64,000 bases of DNA from Parapristionchus giblindavisi (GCA_943737045.1 CALSFV010000345.1:1-64000), one strand, 5' to 3'; counted from the first letter of the stretch, positions 26,098 to 38,802 are shown. Notes: generated by a model not told the origin, from the sequence alone. Numbers and translations: made by a program.

Positions 26098-27374
26098 CCC
26101 CCTCAGTCTATATGTGCAGATGCGTTCGTCAGTATCGTGTTCAAATGTGAGAGAAGGAAAGATTAAGAGTAAAAGATGAAAGGAGAAGAAGGGTTGAAGG
26201 GTTACTTACCTATTGGTGTGTAGGAGGGAGAGGAAGAGGGAGAGATTGGAATAGGGAGAGGTAGAAGGAGAGGGAGAGGTAGAAGGAGGGGGAGAGGGAG
26301 AGAGAGGTAGAAGGAGAGTTAGAGGGAGAGAACATGCTTGATGTAGATAACGATATACCTTTGATGTCTCCCGTCTTCTTTCCTTCTTTCCTTCCCCTTC
26401 TTCGTCTTCTCTATAATTTCTATTCTCTTCTCTTTCCCTTTCATCTTTCTTCTACTCATTCTATTATTTCGTCTTTATATTCATTTTCTTTAATGTTTTC
26501 CGATACGGTTTCAAAGTGACAAGAGTCGAGTGTTTGTTATTGATTTATTGAATGATTTCCATGATGTTTAAATGAAAGATTTATAGTTGATACGTTTATT
26601 GTTAGTTTCTTTGTCTCATCTTTTAATGTGTTTGATATCAGATGATAGAATGGACAATCGTTTTCTATCATATCAAGAGAATCATGAAATAGATGAAACT
26701 ATATCATCCATCTCCCCTCATCCCTTTTGCCTGTAATATATATTCGATGGAATATATAAATAAATCGTTTGTATTTCTTAAAGCTTAATAATATAGACTA
26801 ATATGATTGAATATCCTCCATCCATCCTTGATCTTCTTCATCGTTCATTTCATCCCATCATTCTATCCTCTTCTTCATCTACTTCTCTTCTCATTGTCGG
26901 TATCTTCTCATCTCTCAATAGAAGAGGAATGGAATGGATGATGATAGTAAAATAGAGAAGAGTTCATTCTCATATTCATTCCCTCTATTCAATTACACTC
27001 AATATATCAATCCATCGCTTATTATCCCTTATTCTTTTATATTTACAATTATCTATCTAAATTGTGGTCTTATCCGAACGTTTTATTGTTTTGATAGATG
27101 GTATATCTATCAGTGTCCTACTCTATCTATTTATCTACTAGTCTATCGTCTCGTATCATTTCTAGTATTTGTGTACTATGAGGGGAGTGTTTAGTATGTA
27201 TTAGTAGTATATGTTTATCTATCTATGAATGTATATGATAGAAGAGGAAAGACAAATGCTGACCTCTTCTTCTTCTTCTTCTTCTCTTTTACTCTATTCA
27301 ATCATTATCCATTGAGATTTCAAAAGAAGAAGAGAATACCGCCCTTTGAAGATTCTCTCCTCTCATCATTACGT

Positions 27375-27668
27375 TTATCTACCCCATCCCTCTCTCCCTC
27401 TCCCTCTCTCCCTCTCCCTCTTTCCCTCCCTCTCCCTCTCCCTCTCTATCTCCCTCTCCCTCTTCCTCTCCCTCTCCCTCTCCCTCTCCCTCTCCCTCTC
27501 CCTCTTTCCCTCCCTCTCTATCTCCCTCTCCCTCTTCCTCTCCCTCTCCCTCTTTCCCTCCCTTTCCCTCTCCCTCTCTATCTCCCTCTCCCTCTTCCTC
27601 TCCCTCTCTCTCTCCCTCTCCCTCTCCTTCTCCCTCTCCCTCACCCTCTCCCTCTCCCTCTCCCTCTT
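27375..27668. repeat. Long imperfect CTCTCC/CTTCCC/CTATCT array
   Basis: Nearly 300 bp of almost pure pyrimidine. Within it a longer unit (Tx CCCTCC CTCTCC CTCTATCTCC CTCTTCC) recurs about three times, a higher-order repeat of roughly 70-95 bp. Confidence 0.9.
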
Positions 27669-28100
27669 CCTTTTGCCGCCCATCGTCTCCGTATGTTCCA
27701 CTATCTGTGTCCATTCCTCTCTGTCAGTCATTCAGTCGGTTGTCTCTAAGACTTATTCCGAGATTCATTGATGAACTGTCAATAGTAGAGTCCTTATTAT
27801 TCCCTTCCCCTCTCTCCATCTCCCTTTGTCCATCTTTCTCCCTCTCCCTCTGTGATGGTTGATGTACCATATGGTCTAAGCTTTCCTCTTTCCTCTCTCA
27901 TCTCAATATACATATGGATTCATCTTTATAGTCTTTCCTTCTTATCTCATTACAATCTATTTCATTCTCTTTCTTCTTCTTCATTCATTCCTTTATTCTC
28001 GATTGGTCATTTGTAGTTATTGAATCCCTTTGTATTTATACTCTTTCTAGTCTCTTTAATGGGTTCGCAACCCTTCTCATGAGTATACAGATAACACTTT

Positions 28101-28105
<5 letters not shown>

Positions 28106-28164
<59 letters not shown>
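28106..28164. repeat. (GA)n microsatellite
   Basis: About 58 bp of GA dinucleotides with one A insertion, followed by GGGG. Confidence 0.95.
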
Positions 28165-30120
28165 GGGTTAATTGTAGGAGAGCGTATCATCTATGTATCA
28201 ACGCATTCTTACTCATCAGACAATTTTATAATCTCTCCCTCTCCTTTTTTAACCCCTGTCCCTCTCCCTCTTCTTCCATCTCATCTATGGTATATTTGTG
28301 CATGTCCTCACTCTTCTCTTCTCTTTTTCTATACAATAGCAATGGAACTATCACATATATCACTGACTCTTTCATTTAAATATCTCCCCTTCTCCCTCTC
28401 CCTCTCTCTTACTCTCAATAGGACACATTGATAGGATGGAGAGGGAGAGGGAGAGGGAGAGGGAGAGGGAGAGGGAGAGGGAGGGAAGGGTGGTCATCCA
28501 TCTCTTCCTCTTCTACGATAGACGTATTCGTGAAGAAGGGAGAGGGAGAGGGGATATATTGAGCCCCCGTGAGAGATTGGAATAGAAGTGAGATATGATA
28601 TGATAGATAGTCATATATGGATATACCTATTCATCAATCAATCAATATCATGATCTTGAATGGAATACTACAGTAATCTCTCTGTCTCTTCTTCTCTTTC
28701 CTTTATATGTTCTTGTAATAAAATGAGTTAGACTTGTTAATAGCCGTCCATTCATTCTCTTTAATCTTTCTATCAAATAAATGTCGGTACTTCTTTTTGT
28801 AGAAGAGTCAAGGGTCGTATTCTTCTAATTCTCCCTCTCCCTCTCCCTCTCCCTCTCCCTCTCCCTCTCCCTCTTCCTCTCCCTCTCCCTCTCCCCCCTC
28901 TCTATGATCAGTGTATAGTATCCCGTGGTTATTGTACTCCTTAATCATGCCGCTCCTCTTCTCCCTCTTCCTCTTTCGCTCACACCTTTACTCTCTCCCT
29001 CTCCCTTTGAAGTGTGCCTCTCCTTCTCATTCCAGACATGACTGTTACCTTCTTCTTCTCTTCTATTCATCCATCTTCATTCTCTTTCATCTATCTACTC
29101 ATATATTCCTATTTAGACTAGAGATGTATTCACTAATTGTGTACCATCAGCTATCTGGTGGATATCAAAAAGGATTGACTATTTTGAACCTTTTCGTAAA
29201 TCTTCTATCTATTCTCTTTATTCATCCATTCATTCATGTACTCTATATGCATAGAGTAGGCAGACTGCAACATGTTGTACTACTCTCTCTCTCCCTCTAC
29301 TTCTCCTTCTCCCTCTTCCTCTCACATTGTTCTCAGTCTCGATTCGTTTGAATGTCTCGATGAATTGATAGCCTGAAACTGAGCGTATTATTGTTGCAAT
29401 TGATATATGTTCTCTACAATTTCTTGAAACGATATTGCCATAGAAACGTAGTTTTGATCCTTGATTCAAAAGTAACGAATACTTTCCTATCAACCTAATA
29501 TCTCTTACTTCTTCTTCCTTTACTCGGTTGTTCTTATACTACAGCAGATCGTATTGTTACAATTCTATCATGTATGAGTGGTTCTACTATGATTTATTGA
29601 TTATTAATTAGGTTGAATATATCATTCTAATCTATTGATTAATCTCATTCTATTACTCTTATTCTTCTTCTTCTTCTTCACTATCATCTATTAGATGTTG
29701 TTGTCCATTCATTCATTGGCGCCTATATATTCATCCTATCTGTCTCTCCCTCTCCCTTTCTCTCCCTCTTCCTCCCTCTCCCTCTCCCTTCATCTACCTC
29801 TTCCTCTCTCTCTATGCCCATCCATTCATTCTATGCTTTTTATATTGAACTTCCGGGGCATTGTCTCCCTCCTCCTCCATTCTACCATCTCTTTTCCCTC
29901 TCCGTCTCTCTCCCCCTCTCCCTCTCCCTCTCCCTCTCCCTCTCCCTCTCCCTCTCCCTCTCTCCCTATACACTAATCACCCCGTTATCATCTCTTTTTT
30001 CGTCTCTCTTCTACTTATTACGTATCTATTATGTCCATATTATCTGATTAGACTCCTTTAAACCATCGGCGTTTCCTTTGATCTACCGTATCTTTCAATT
30101 GATCTTTGATCTCTTTCAGG

Positions 30121-33100
30121 ATGGCAACGACGTCCGTTGCTCGTTTAATGGGCAGCGTTGATGAAGTTCTATCAGATAGAGATGCATTAGAAGCATTTAA
30201 GAAATGGACCTCTATGGTTTGTTCTTTGATCTTTGATCTTCATAGTCTGATCTTTGATCTCTATAGTCTGATCTTTGATCTCTTCAGAATGCATCTCGTT
30301 GTTCCTCATCGATCGATCTTCACTTTGCAATCAAGCAATTCCGTAGTGTAGTTGACCGTAAGCCCTCAGATGCGGCTTCTCTTGCTGTTCAAGCACATAA
30401 GAGCTTCATTAGGTACGGTAGATACACCATGAGGTGTGGTGTGGACGACGTTTACTATTCTTCATTAACTACTGTAGATACACCATGATATATAGTGTTT
30501 GCTAATCATTGGTATGTTTCAGTAAGAAGACGGGTACATGTTCATTCCTTAATGATTCTCTTCGAATGGAAATGTCAAAGAGAGCTCATTCAATCAAGAA
30601 TTCTCCTCCATCTAAAGACTTCTTTGATATTATCATTCAACCATTATATGAATATCTTCGAACACTTCATGCTAGTTTTGTATGCTCCGAGGCTTTCTAT
30701 ACGGTATGTTATCTATGGTTATTGTACTTGGTTACTGTAGTTATGGGATTTATGTAATTAATAATAGTGGGGATATATTCACAACAGATAACTGTAGTTT
30801 TCTCTTTCAGTTGATGAAAGAGATCAATTCGTCATTGGAAAGACCATCGACGTCAACAGCCTCTCCAACCATAGCTGCCATTAAGAAGGTACTGAAATCT
30901 GTTTTATTGATTGGTTTGATTCATTGGTTTACTGTCGTTATCGATTTATTTGATGTTATTTATTGATATATTAATTTATTTAATGTTATTTATTGATATA
31001 TTAATTTATTTAATGTTATTTATTGATATATTGATTGATTATAGGAGCGTTCCTCATCAGTATCATCTCCATTCTCTACTCTTCCATCTAAATCCAATCC
31101 ATTCTCATCAAATGGAAAACCTTTCACTGTTGAATCTCTCGCCAATGCTCATCTATCATCTAATCCATTCAGATTGTAAGTTATTCCATTATTTAATCTT
31201 TGATCTTTGATCTTTAAGCTTGTATCTTTTTTAAAAATCTTATTTAAATCTGTTTGATTTGTATCATTTTCAGATTCAAGAACGATTCAATCAAAGTGGA
31301 ATCATACGACTTAGAGACTGCAACGATGAATAAAGTGAGTACTGTACTTATTGATTTTTATTGGCTCTTTGATGGTTGACTATTATGATGTTGTTGGTTT
31401 GTGATTGGGTATGATTATTGAACGTGGTTTGGTTTCTTTTGGACGTATGATTAATGAATATATAATTATATAATTCTTCATTCAGAGACATGGTCCACAT
31501 GAAGGTTCATCATTTGCTGATACATTAGGAGATAAACTACAGAGATTAGCTGATGCTATGAGTGCTAAAGGAGTCGAATTTGCACGGTATCTTTTCATTT
31601 CATTACTTAGTAGTATCATATTTATGCTATTATCAATTTGTTTGATTCTATTCTATTGATTCATTGATTGATTGTTTTCAGTGATCTGAGTGATAAGCCA
31701 ACATTCGATGATTTGACTGATGAAGCAATCGATAAAGATATTGATGATTATGCAGATAGAATGGATGCTAAAGGAGGAGTGGGCGGAGTCTCAAAACGTA
31801 AGTATACGGTAGTCTCACCCTGACTACTGTATGCTTCTAATCATTGATTGATTGATTTCCATTCAGGATCAACATCACGATCTCCTCCTTCTCTTCCTGT
31901 TACTTCTCCACCTCTTGATTCATCATCTTATTCTGCTTATGGAAAGAATGGTTTCGCTCCTCCTCCATCTAATAGGTACTGTAGTATCGTGATTACTGTA
32001 TCTATCGTATACTGTAATATGGCCTATTGATTGATTGATTGATTGTAGACTTCGTCGTAAGTACATGGACACAATGTCTGCATCATTCACATCATCTACT
32101 AGTGGGTGTCTTCCACAACAAACATCACCCACTGCAGGAACTTCATCCAAGAAAGGGTACGGTAGATATTGATTACTGTAGATCGAGGGCATATAATTAT
32201 TGATTGATTTAGACGTCCATCAATCGATCATGATTCATCATCATCTGGATTCTATTCGGGTCTTCCTTCTTCTTCTTCATCTGCCTTTTCTTCTCATTTC
32301 TCTGTTCCTCACTTCAATACACTCAGAAGACCCAGTCATAATGATGCTACTATGGGTAAGTATAATATAATATATTTATCGCATCTTGGAGAAAAGAGAC
32401 GAGGGATTTTTTCATAAACAATTAAAATACATATTAAAACAAGAAGTAGCGACGATATAGGTGCAATTACTGGATATTCATTGATTACGATAGTTTCTGT
32501 AGGTTATGGTAGTCTAGATTACGGTATCTGATTATATTGATCTATTGATATATTCAGGTGGATATTCTCCTCGTACTCCTCATTTTCCAACATTGGCTCG
32601 TCCATCATTCACAACAGAATCATTGATATCATCATCATTTGTTCCTTCTTCATTCTCTCCTCTCACTCCTGGTTCAAGTCCTTCTCATCATATCAACTAT
32701 AATAATGACAGAACTCTACCATCTGGATTCGCTACTCTACCGTAAGTCCCGCCTACTTCAATCTCTTTGTATCACTGATTACGGTATCTTTCGTTGTAGG
32801 AGACCACAAACACAATCTCGTGTTCCTACAGCACCCGGATCATCAGCATCATCTAATAGTACAAAGAACGATGGAAAGATTCTACTCAAGGTTGTCATCT
32901 CTGGAAGGTACGGTATTGAGCTACTATTATTGATTAATTGAAGATTCTATTGATTGATTGTTTTGTTATTTAGTCGACCAATGGTATTCCGTACTGAACC
33001 AACTGAAGGAGGAATGACATTGAAGAAATTTAGAACGATATTTGGTATTGGAAAGGAGAAGAGCAAGTGAGTACTGTATAATTGATCCATTAGGATTACT

Positions 33101-33294
33101 GTATATTGATTGACTAATGGATTACTGTATTGGATATTGATTGATTTGATTGTAGATTCTTCTTCAAGAATGAATGTGAGGATGAATCATCTGATTATCA
33201 ATGGGATCTTATATCTGATGATGAATCAATCGTTCCTCTCTATAAGGGAGCTATCACTGCTGAATGTAGACCTGCTCTTGATTCACCTGAATGA
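30121..33294 (+). CDS. pry-1: Axin-family Wnt scaffold (RGS plus DIX)
   Basis: A scaffold of the beta-catenin destruction complex. About 15 exons spliced by eye give roughly 589 aa. Residues about 5-160 form an RGS domain: SVDEVLSDRDALEAFKKW, then LHFAIKQFRSV, then SKDFFDIIIQPLYEYL. In Axin this domain binds APC. A helix FADTLGDKLQRLADAM (about residue 232) resembles the FAEELI.RLE segment of vertebrate Axin, and AIDKDIDDYADRMDAKGG shortly after sits where the beta-catenin-binding helix would be. A long Ser/Pro-rich linker follows. A C-terminal DIX domain runs from KILLKVVISG through MTLKKFRTIFG and KFFFKNECED to VPLYKGAITAECRP. An acceptor, TTTCAGG, lies directly before the ATG. Identification is confident from the RGS-DIX order; the choice of pry-1 over axl-1 is not. 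An AATAAAG lies near 33585. Confidence 0.88.
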
Positions 33295-34085
33295 CACTCT
33301 CACCACGATTACCCTGTCTACAGTATACTGTACCCCCATGCGTGTTAATTGATCCGTGTGTAAGAGATCAATAGTCTGTATCTCTCTCTCCAATCTCTCA
33401 ATCGTTCTTTTGTTGTGCTCTTCAATGACTATAACTACGGGTTCAATGATATTCAAGTCCAATCCTTGACTCCGCCCCCTCACTCATTCATACCGTAATA
33501 CTTTGATGGTTCTCACTATCTATATCTTAACAGTGTACACACCCATTGAAGTATCGTGCTAATATTGTCGAACAAGGTATAATAATAAAGAATTCAATTT
33601 AAATTTGTCTCGTGTAAGAAATGAATGCAATACGTTGTAGAGAACACTTAAGTGACTAGGAAATTATATTGTTCCTTTTAAAATGATTATTCAATGTTCT
33701 TCATTTTATACTTGATGATATGTTAGTGTGAAAAATTAATGTTACACACGAATTGACAATTAAGGGTGTGAATTTTGAAAGGAATAATTGTATTATTTCC
33801 GTTATTCTTAAAATGTGTTTAAGTCTTCGATCTGGAAGTATCAATGCTCATTTTGTGTCGGTTGGAGTTACTGGCTCGAAAATAATATAATAAAATTAAT
33901 GAGAAAATAAACAAAACACAAAAATACGTAAAGATCAAAGATCAAACTTTCCGAAAAAATGCACACTCCCACCACGATTTGCCTGACAAATCACAGAGAT
34001 TTTTCTGGAAATTTCGCAGTCCTCACTACGGCTCTATCTTGTCTAAACTATCTCCTATTTGTTTCGCTCTGTTATTGCTTGAATA
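33295..34085. other. 3' flank of Axin and upstream region of the CHORD gene
   Basis: Holds the probable Axin poly(A) signal near 33585 and a GATCAAAGATCAAA word near 33931. No gene is recognised. Confidence 0.5.
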
Positions 34086-36489
34086 ATGGCAGAAATACAG
34101 TGTTACAACAAGGGCTGCGGAAAGAAGTTCGATCCTAGCAGCAATACAGCAGGTTTGTGTTCATTATTTCTCCGTTAAATGCATGTCTGCTGGATAAAGA
34201 CTTTTAACAATCATTTGAAAATGTCATTTCAGATGATTGTCAGTACCATCCCGGTCCTCCCTTCTTCCATGACGCATACAAGATATGGAATTGCTGCAAC
34301 AAGAAGAGTACCGACTTCGGAACATGGTTGAATTATCCTGGTAAGTATTATTCACCGTTTTATTTCTTGTTTTTGTATCTTCCTTTTTTTGCAATCTACT
34401 GTATGTTACAACTTTCTCGTGTTTTATTTAGTTATTTTATGCACAAATCGTTCTTTTATGTTCGTATCACTGATAAAGACCCTATGCAGGTTGCACAAAA
34501 GGAAAACACAACTCTGAGAAACCAGTTGATATTACGAAGATCGCTTCACCTACTGAAATCAGACCAGAGAAGGTTTAAACTAGTGTATAGTCAAGTATAA
34601 AGTATGACATTACAGGAAGACGAAGTAATCGTTTGGAATGGATTGAACAAACCAGCTGAAAGAAAAGCAGAAGAAGTTAGAGAAGAGAAACCATTGACTG
34701 TGGAAGCTACTGATTCAGCTAAAAATGCGATTGAAAGGTTAGAGTACTGTTTGAATACTATTTCTTTTTTTGCCTTTGTAATTGTCTTGTCGGGCTTAAC
34801 AATTTTTACTCCTAGTCAATTGCGAAATGAAATAGGAATTATGGAATTGTTTTTTCCCACGTGAATTCTAGATTGACAAGTACATTCAAAAAGTGTTGAA
34901 CGTTTATTTTGGAAAATTGGAAATACGTTATTGATTGAAATTGTATTGGTTATATTTCTAGATTCCGTGAGCAACACCAAACAGAAGCCTCACAAGAGCT
35001 CAAGATGGGAGCTCCATGTCGTAATAATGCATGTGACCAAGTGAGAAGATTCATTGATTTACTACACTACTTGGGGGATGGTATGAGATTATTAACGATT
35101 TAGATATCAGATATGATTGTGGAAAATGGATTTATATCAGGGTTTATACCGTAATGAATCAAATTTCAGACTTATCAAGGTATCGGAGTTCCTTCTTCCT
35201 CTTGTGTTCATCATCCTGGTGTGGCTATATTCCATGAGGTACGGTATGATAAACTGTTTAACAATAATTTGATTGAGTTGATGATTAATCGAGAGGAATT
35301 TTGGAATATATTGATAGAAAGTGAAAATACACCGAATTTGAATTATCTTTCTTCGTTTCTTTTGGTTTTATTCGTGTGCAGTATTGATTGATTGATTTGA
35401 TATTGTAGGGTATGAAGTATTGGTCGTGTTGTAAGAAGAAGACATCGGATTTTGGTGCTTTCCTTGAACAAAAAGGATGCGAGAAGGGAGAACATTGCTG
35501 GTCCAAGGTTGATGATTACTTTATGATCTTATACAATGATATATGTTTCTTACAGAACGAGAAAGTTGACAAACTACGAGAGGATTGGTTTTGTGCAAAT
35601 GGATTTATTACTGTTAATTTGTACTGTAAGGTTGGTTCATCTATCGATTATTTTTCAAATATGCAAACATCAAGCTAGATATCTATTATATGATATGCAG
35701 TATAATAATAATGTATTCGTTGTATCGATGACAAATAATGAATATATTAATAACAGGGTGCGATTCCTGATGATATCTCAGCTTCATCTGATGGCCAATT
35801 ACTTCGAGTGAAGGTTATTCATGGATTTGGAAGCAAGGAAACCTCACTCACTTATGATCTATGGGGAGAAATTGATGTGGATGGAAGTAATGTTAGAGTT
35901 GGAGAGAGAAAGGTATGATATATTGAGTATGATAGATGATGATGATGAAAAGGGAACGGAAATGGTATATGATTGGATGTTATGATGATCTAATGGAAAA
36001 AGAAGTAGAATGTTGGTGGAATATTAGTATGTTGGGGGATACAGAATGTGCACTCTCATACTCATAAAACTACTCATTTTCTATTTCATATATTGAACCA
36101 ATAAAGTTGTAGGGAATGGTAGTCAAAAATGTGCAAGAAATCTGCCATAAACTTTATTTTGTTGCAACTGTTTATGGTAAAAGTTGCAGGAAACAAAATG
36201 GGAGTATAGTATGTCGTAGATACGCACGTTGATAAGAATATTGTAGTATTGTGTTGAAAATGTTCACAAATACTATGAATATAATGCATTGACCGTCATG
36301 GATTATGGGATTTTTGTCTGTTCGCTATATTTGACCGCTTGAATGATCTTCACTTGTATCTTCAACAATATATATTCATTGCAGGTTGAGTTAATACTCA
36401 AACAAAAGGATATCGTATCATGGCCTCGTCTACAGTATGATTCATCGATTGATTCTAAGAAAGAAAATGATACTACGAGTGAAGCTTGA
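34086..36489 (+). CDS. chp-1: CHORD- and CS-domain HSP90 co-chaperone (CHP-1/morgana)
   Basis: A zinc-binding HSP90 co-chaperone. Ten exons give about 323 aa. CHORD I (residues about 5-65) shows QCYNKGCGKKFDP, then CQYHPGPPFFHDAYKIWNCC and STDFGTWLNYPGC. CHORD II (about 145-210) shows PCRNNACDQ, CVHHPGVAIFHEG, MKYWSCCKKKTSDFGAFL and GCEKGEHCW. These are the six Cys and two His spacings of the family. A CS domain follows (VTVNLYCK-like strand, LRVKVIHGFGSKETSLTYDLWGEID, then VELILKQKD..SWPRL). The inter-CHORD linker is charged. Architecture and length match animal CHORDC1 and C. elegans CHP-1. The start ATG opens directly into the first zinc motif. A likely poly(A) signal lies near 36722. Confidence 0.93.
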
Positions 36490-36822
36490 TCTGACTTAGT
36501 CTATTCATTCTTATCCATTTCTCCTTTATCTCAAAATGATCCTCAGTGTTTCAATATGAGTGACATAAGTAGTTCTCATTATCGATTACTATTCAATACA
36601 CTCTATTTATATGAAGTCTAATATATTCATTCATACCCGTGTCTTCATTTCTTCTCTCCATTGATTTATGTACGTGATACTTGTTTTGTTCTGTTAAGAT
36701 TATTCAAAGTAGTAATACAGTTTAATAAATGATATATATATATATATTAATAATACAAAATGAAAGAAGATATCATGGTGGTCATAATGATGTTGTTGTT
36801 GTACGAGTAGTTGTACTTCTAT

Positions 36823-37268
36823 CTACTTTCCATACATATATGGATTCTGAAATTGATCAATAAGTGCAAATTATCGATCGCTCGAAGCAATGCCATGCAG
36901 TGAAAGCTCAAGTATTGATTGACTGGGGCCCAAGCGTTTTTTGTCACTTACAGTATAATATCTCCGAGTTATTCGCACAATGGTTGGTCTTGGCTAGAAC
37001 AAAACCGTAATCACCCCATGCTAGTTCCTGTTACAAATGGAGATGTAGTAGGTGTACTTACGTATCTGTATCCACCGTATAGACCACCATAGGCGGGATA
37101 TCCGTAGCCACCGTATCCCATACCGTAACCGTAACCGGGATATCCCCAGCCATATTGAGCATCAATGACAGCTACAGTAAGAAGGAGAGCGAAAAGAAGC
37201 ACACTAAAGAACAATCGATAAATGATGGTATGAGTCTAAATGAAGACTTACAGATGAGTAGAAGACAT
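36823..37268 (-). CDS. Short Gly/Tyr-rich secreted peptide, antimicrobial-peptide-like
   Basis: Four minus-strand exons keep frame: 37268-37252, 37203-37062, 36993-36952 and 36846-36823, giving 74 aa. The true ATG lies in a 17-nt first exon; the tempting single-exon ORF starting at 37214 begins at a TTG within the intron. A signal peptide (MSSTHLVLLFALLLTVAVIDA) is followed by a GYG/YGG-rich segment (YGWGYPGYGYGMGYGGYGY) and a basic tail (PRPTIVRITRRYY) ending MYGK. The composition resembles the nematode NLP-29/caenacin group of epidermal YGG peptides, but no orthologue is claimed. A cuticle-associated glycine-rich protein is the main alternative. Confidence 0.65.
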
Positions 37269-37597
37269 TGTAGAGTAAAAGGTGGGAAATGAGTTTGGTG
37301 GTGATTGTTGAATGATCCTTTATATATGAGATCGACTAAGAGAGTGTGGGGGGAGGTGCAATCCTTAATTCGTATTTTGTTAGAACGAAAAGAATGTAGA
37401 AGACAACACTTTAAGTGACGGATCATCACGATTTGTTTAGTCTTTTTTATTGTTACTAAAAGAAAGATTAGAGTAAAGAATACCATCGGCCTTGACTCTC
37501 TGTCTATAGAATCTTTTATGAGTCAGAAGATATTCAACGAATAGTCATTCATAATCCATCATAATCTCAGTCACACAGTTCGAGAAAGTACACAATA

Positions 37598-38077
37598 GGG
37601 CTGTGTTGTAAAAAGTTTTCGGAAAATGGAAAGTTTCCGAAATTATTCTCGGAAAAATTGGAAAATAAATTTTAATCCGCTTTAATACACACACTTTCGT
37701 GGTTTTTCCCGATTTATTGTTTTATCGAGGTCCAGAAAATCACAACAATAACAAGGAAAATCGAACCAAAAATTAGAGCTCATAAGCAAGGAGGGAATGT
37801 TACTGACAAGGAAGAGCATCTGATGAAAATTCACTTTTTTGTTGAAGAAAAATATATGAAAAACGAGTATTACTAGATTAGATTAAAAAGATTAAAAAGA
37901 ATTGATCTGGTATATTAAAAATCTAGAGTGGATTGTCTCCCGAATACCGTAATCAATCATCGAAAAATTTAATTTTTGCAAAACAATTTCGGAAAATATT
38001 TTAAATGTCGGAGAATTTTCCGACTTTTAACAAAGGCTTTTTTCTCTGAAAATCGGAAAACGCAAAATGCACAGCCC
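37598..38077. mobile_element. Inverted-repeat element with GGGCTGTG ends
   Basis: The left end is GGGCTGTGTTGTAAAAAG and the right end in reverse complement is GGGCTGTGCATTTTGCG. The subterminal parts share TTTTCCGA/CGGAAA words in opposite orientations. The 480-bp interior is AT-rich with repeated CGGAAAA and no coding. Flanks (ACACAATA and ACAAATAA) are only loosely alike, so a target duplication is not proven. It lies between two genes. Confidence 0.55.
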
Positions 38078-38536
38078 ACAAATAAAATGCTATTTCCATC
38101 CTATGCGTTACTGTATCAATAAATTGTCTGACTGAATTAATACCTTAATTACATTTGTAGGGTACGGTAATGCAAATCATCGAACTTTTGCCATGTTTAT
38201 TTTGCATAGATATTGATATTTCTTTATTTAATTAGGATCTCCCGTACTTTAGACTGTTGTGAAACGTAATGTTGTGTCTGTGAGTCATTGTGATACAATG
38301 CCACACAAGTCTTTTCACTCTACTAAAGATACCACCATCTGACGTACGCTTCACTGTTTTATTGCGATTCTTACTATTATGATTCTTCCTTTTATCTAAT
38401 TCTCCTCTTCTTTAATTGAACTTTGAATTTTCTAATGTACACTATTTGAACTCTGTCCCACTGACATATAGGAGATGCATTATGGCCCATGTTTTGTTTT
38501 GGTGACTTGTACATTCAGTAGTTATTTTTACGACTA

Positions 38537-38800
38537 CACTGAGAAAAAACAATTCACTTGCTAAGGTACTCGAGGAGATGATATGGATTGCTATGTGAGA
38601 CCAGTAAGAGAATCATTCTCTTACTGGTCTCACATAGCAATCCATATCATATACCATCAATAAATGAAGATAACACAGTATGCAAGATTCATTCCGGTAC
38701 TCGAGGAGAATTATTACCAGTCATATCAGGCAATAATTGACTTATATGACTGGGAATAATTCTCCTGTGGTACCTTGACTAGGGAATTTTTTGTTGAGTG
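38537..38800. mobile_element. Nested double-palindrome MITE with TA target duplication
   Basis: The 264-bp element starts CACTGAGAAAAAAC, and its right end in reverse complement starts CACTCAACAAAAAATTC. It is flanked by TA on both sides (38535-38536 and 38801-38802), as for Tc1/mariner-type insertion. Inside are two hairpins, each opening with GGTACTCGAGGAGA. The first (38578-38650) is a perfect 73-bp palindrome with 36-bp arms around one central base. The second (38696-38774) has 31-bp arms with about four mismatches and a loop of 17 nt. No transposase is present. Confidence 0.75.
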
Positions 38801-38802
38801 TA

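Larger units (their letters stand above)
24541..30060. repeat. Desert of polypurine/polypyrimidine microsatellites
   Basis: Repeated CTCTCC/GAGAGG tracts dominate: about 24795-25060, 25210-25300, 25800-25850, 26220-26330, 27380-27668, 28437-28490, 28829-28897 and 29745-29965. No exon with a recognisable product lies between them. All long ORFs here encode Ser/Leu/Pro or Arg/Glu/Gly low complexity and come from the repeats. Confidence 0.85.

Noticed and set aside
27225..27771. Long ORFs (111-174 codons) on both strands
   Set aside because: All are repetitive Ser/Leu/Pro or Arg/Glu/Gly products of the CTCTCC array; three frames on each strand are open at once.
37011..37214. Single-exon reading of the Gly/Tyr peptide
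   Set aside because: Its apparent start is a TTG inside an intron; the spliced model gives a real ATG and a better signal peptide.
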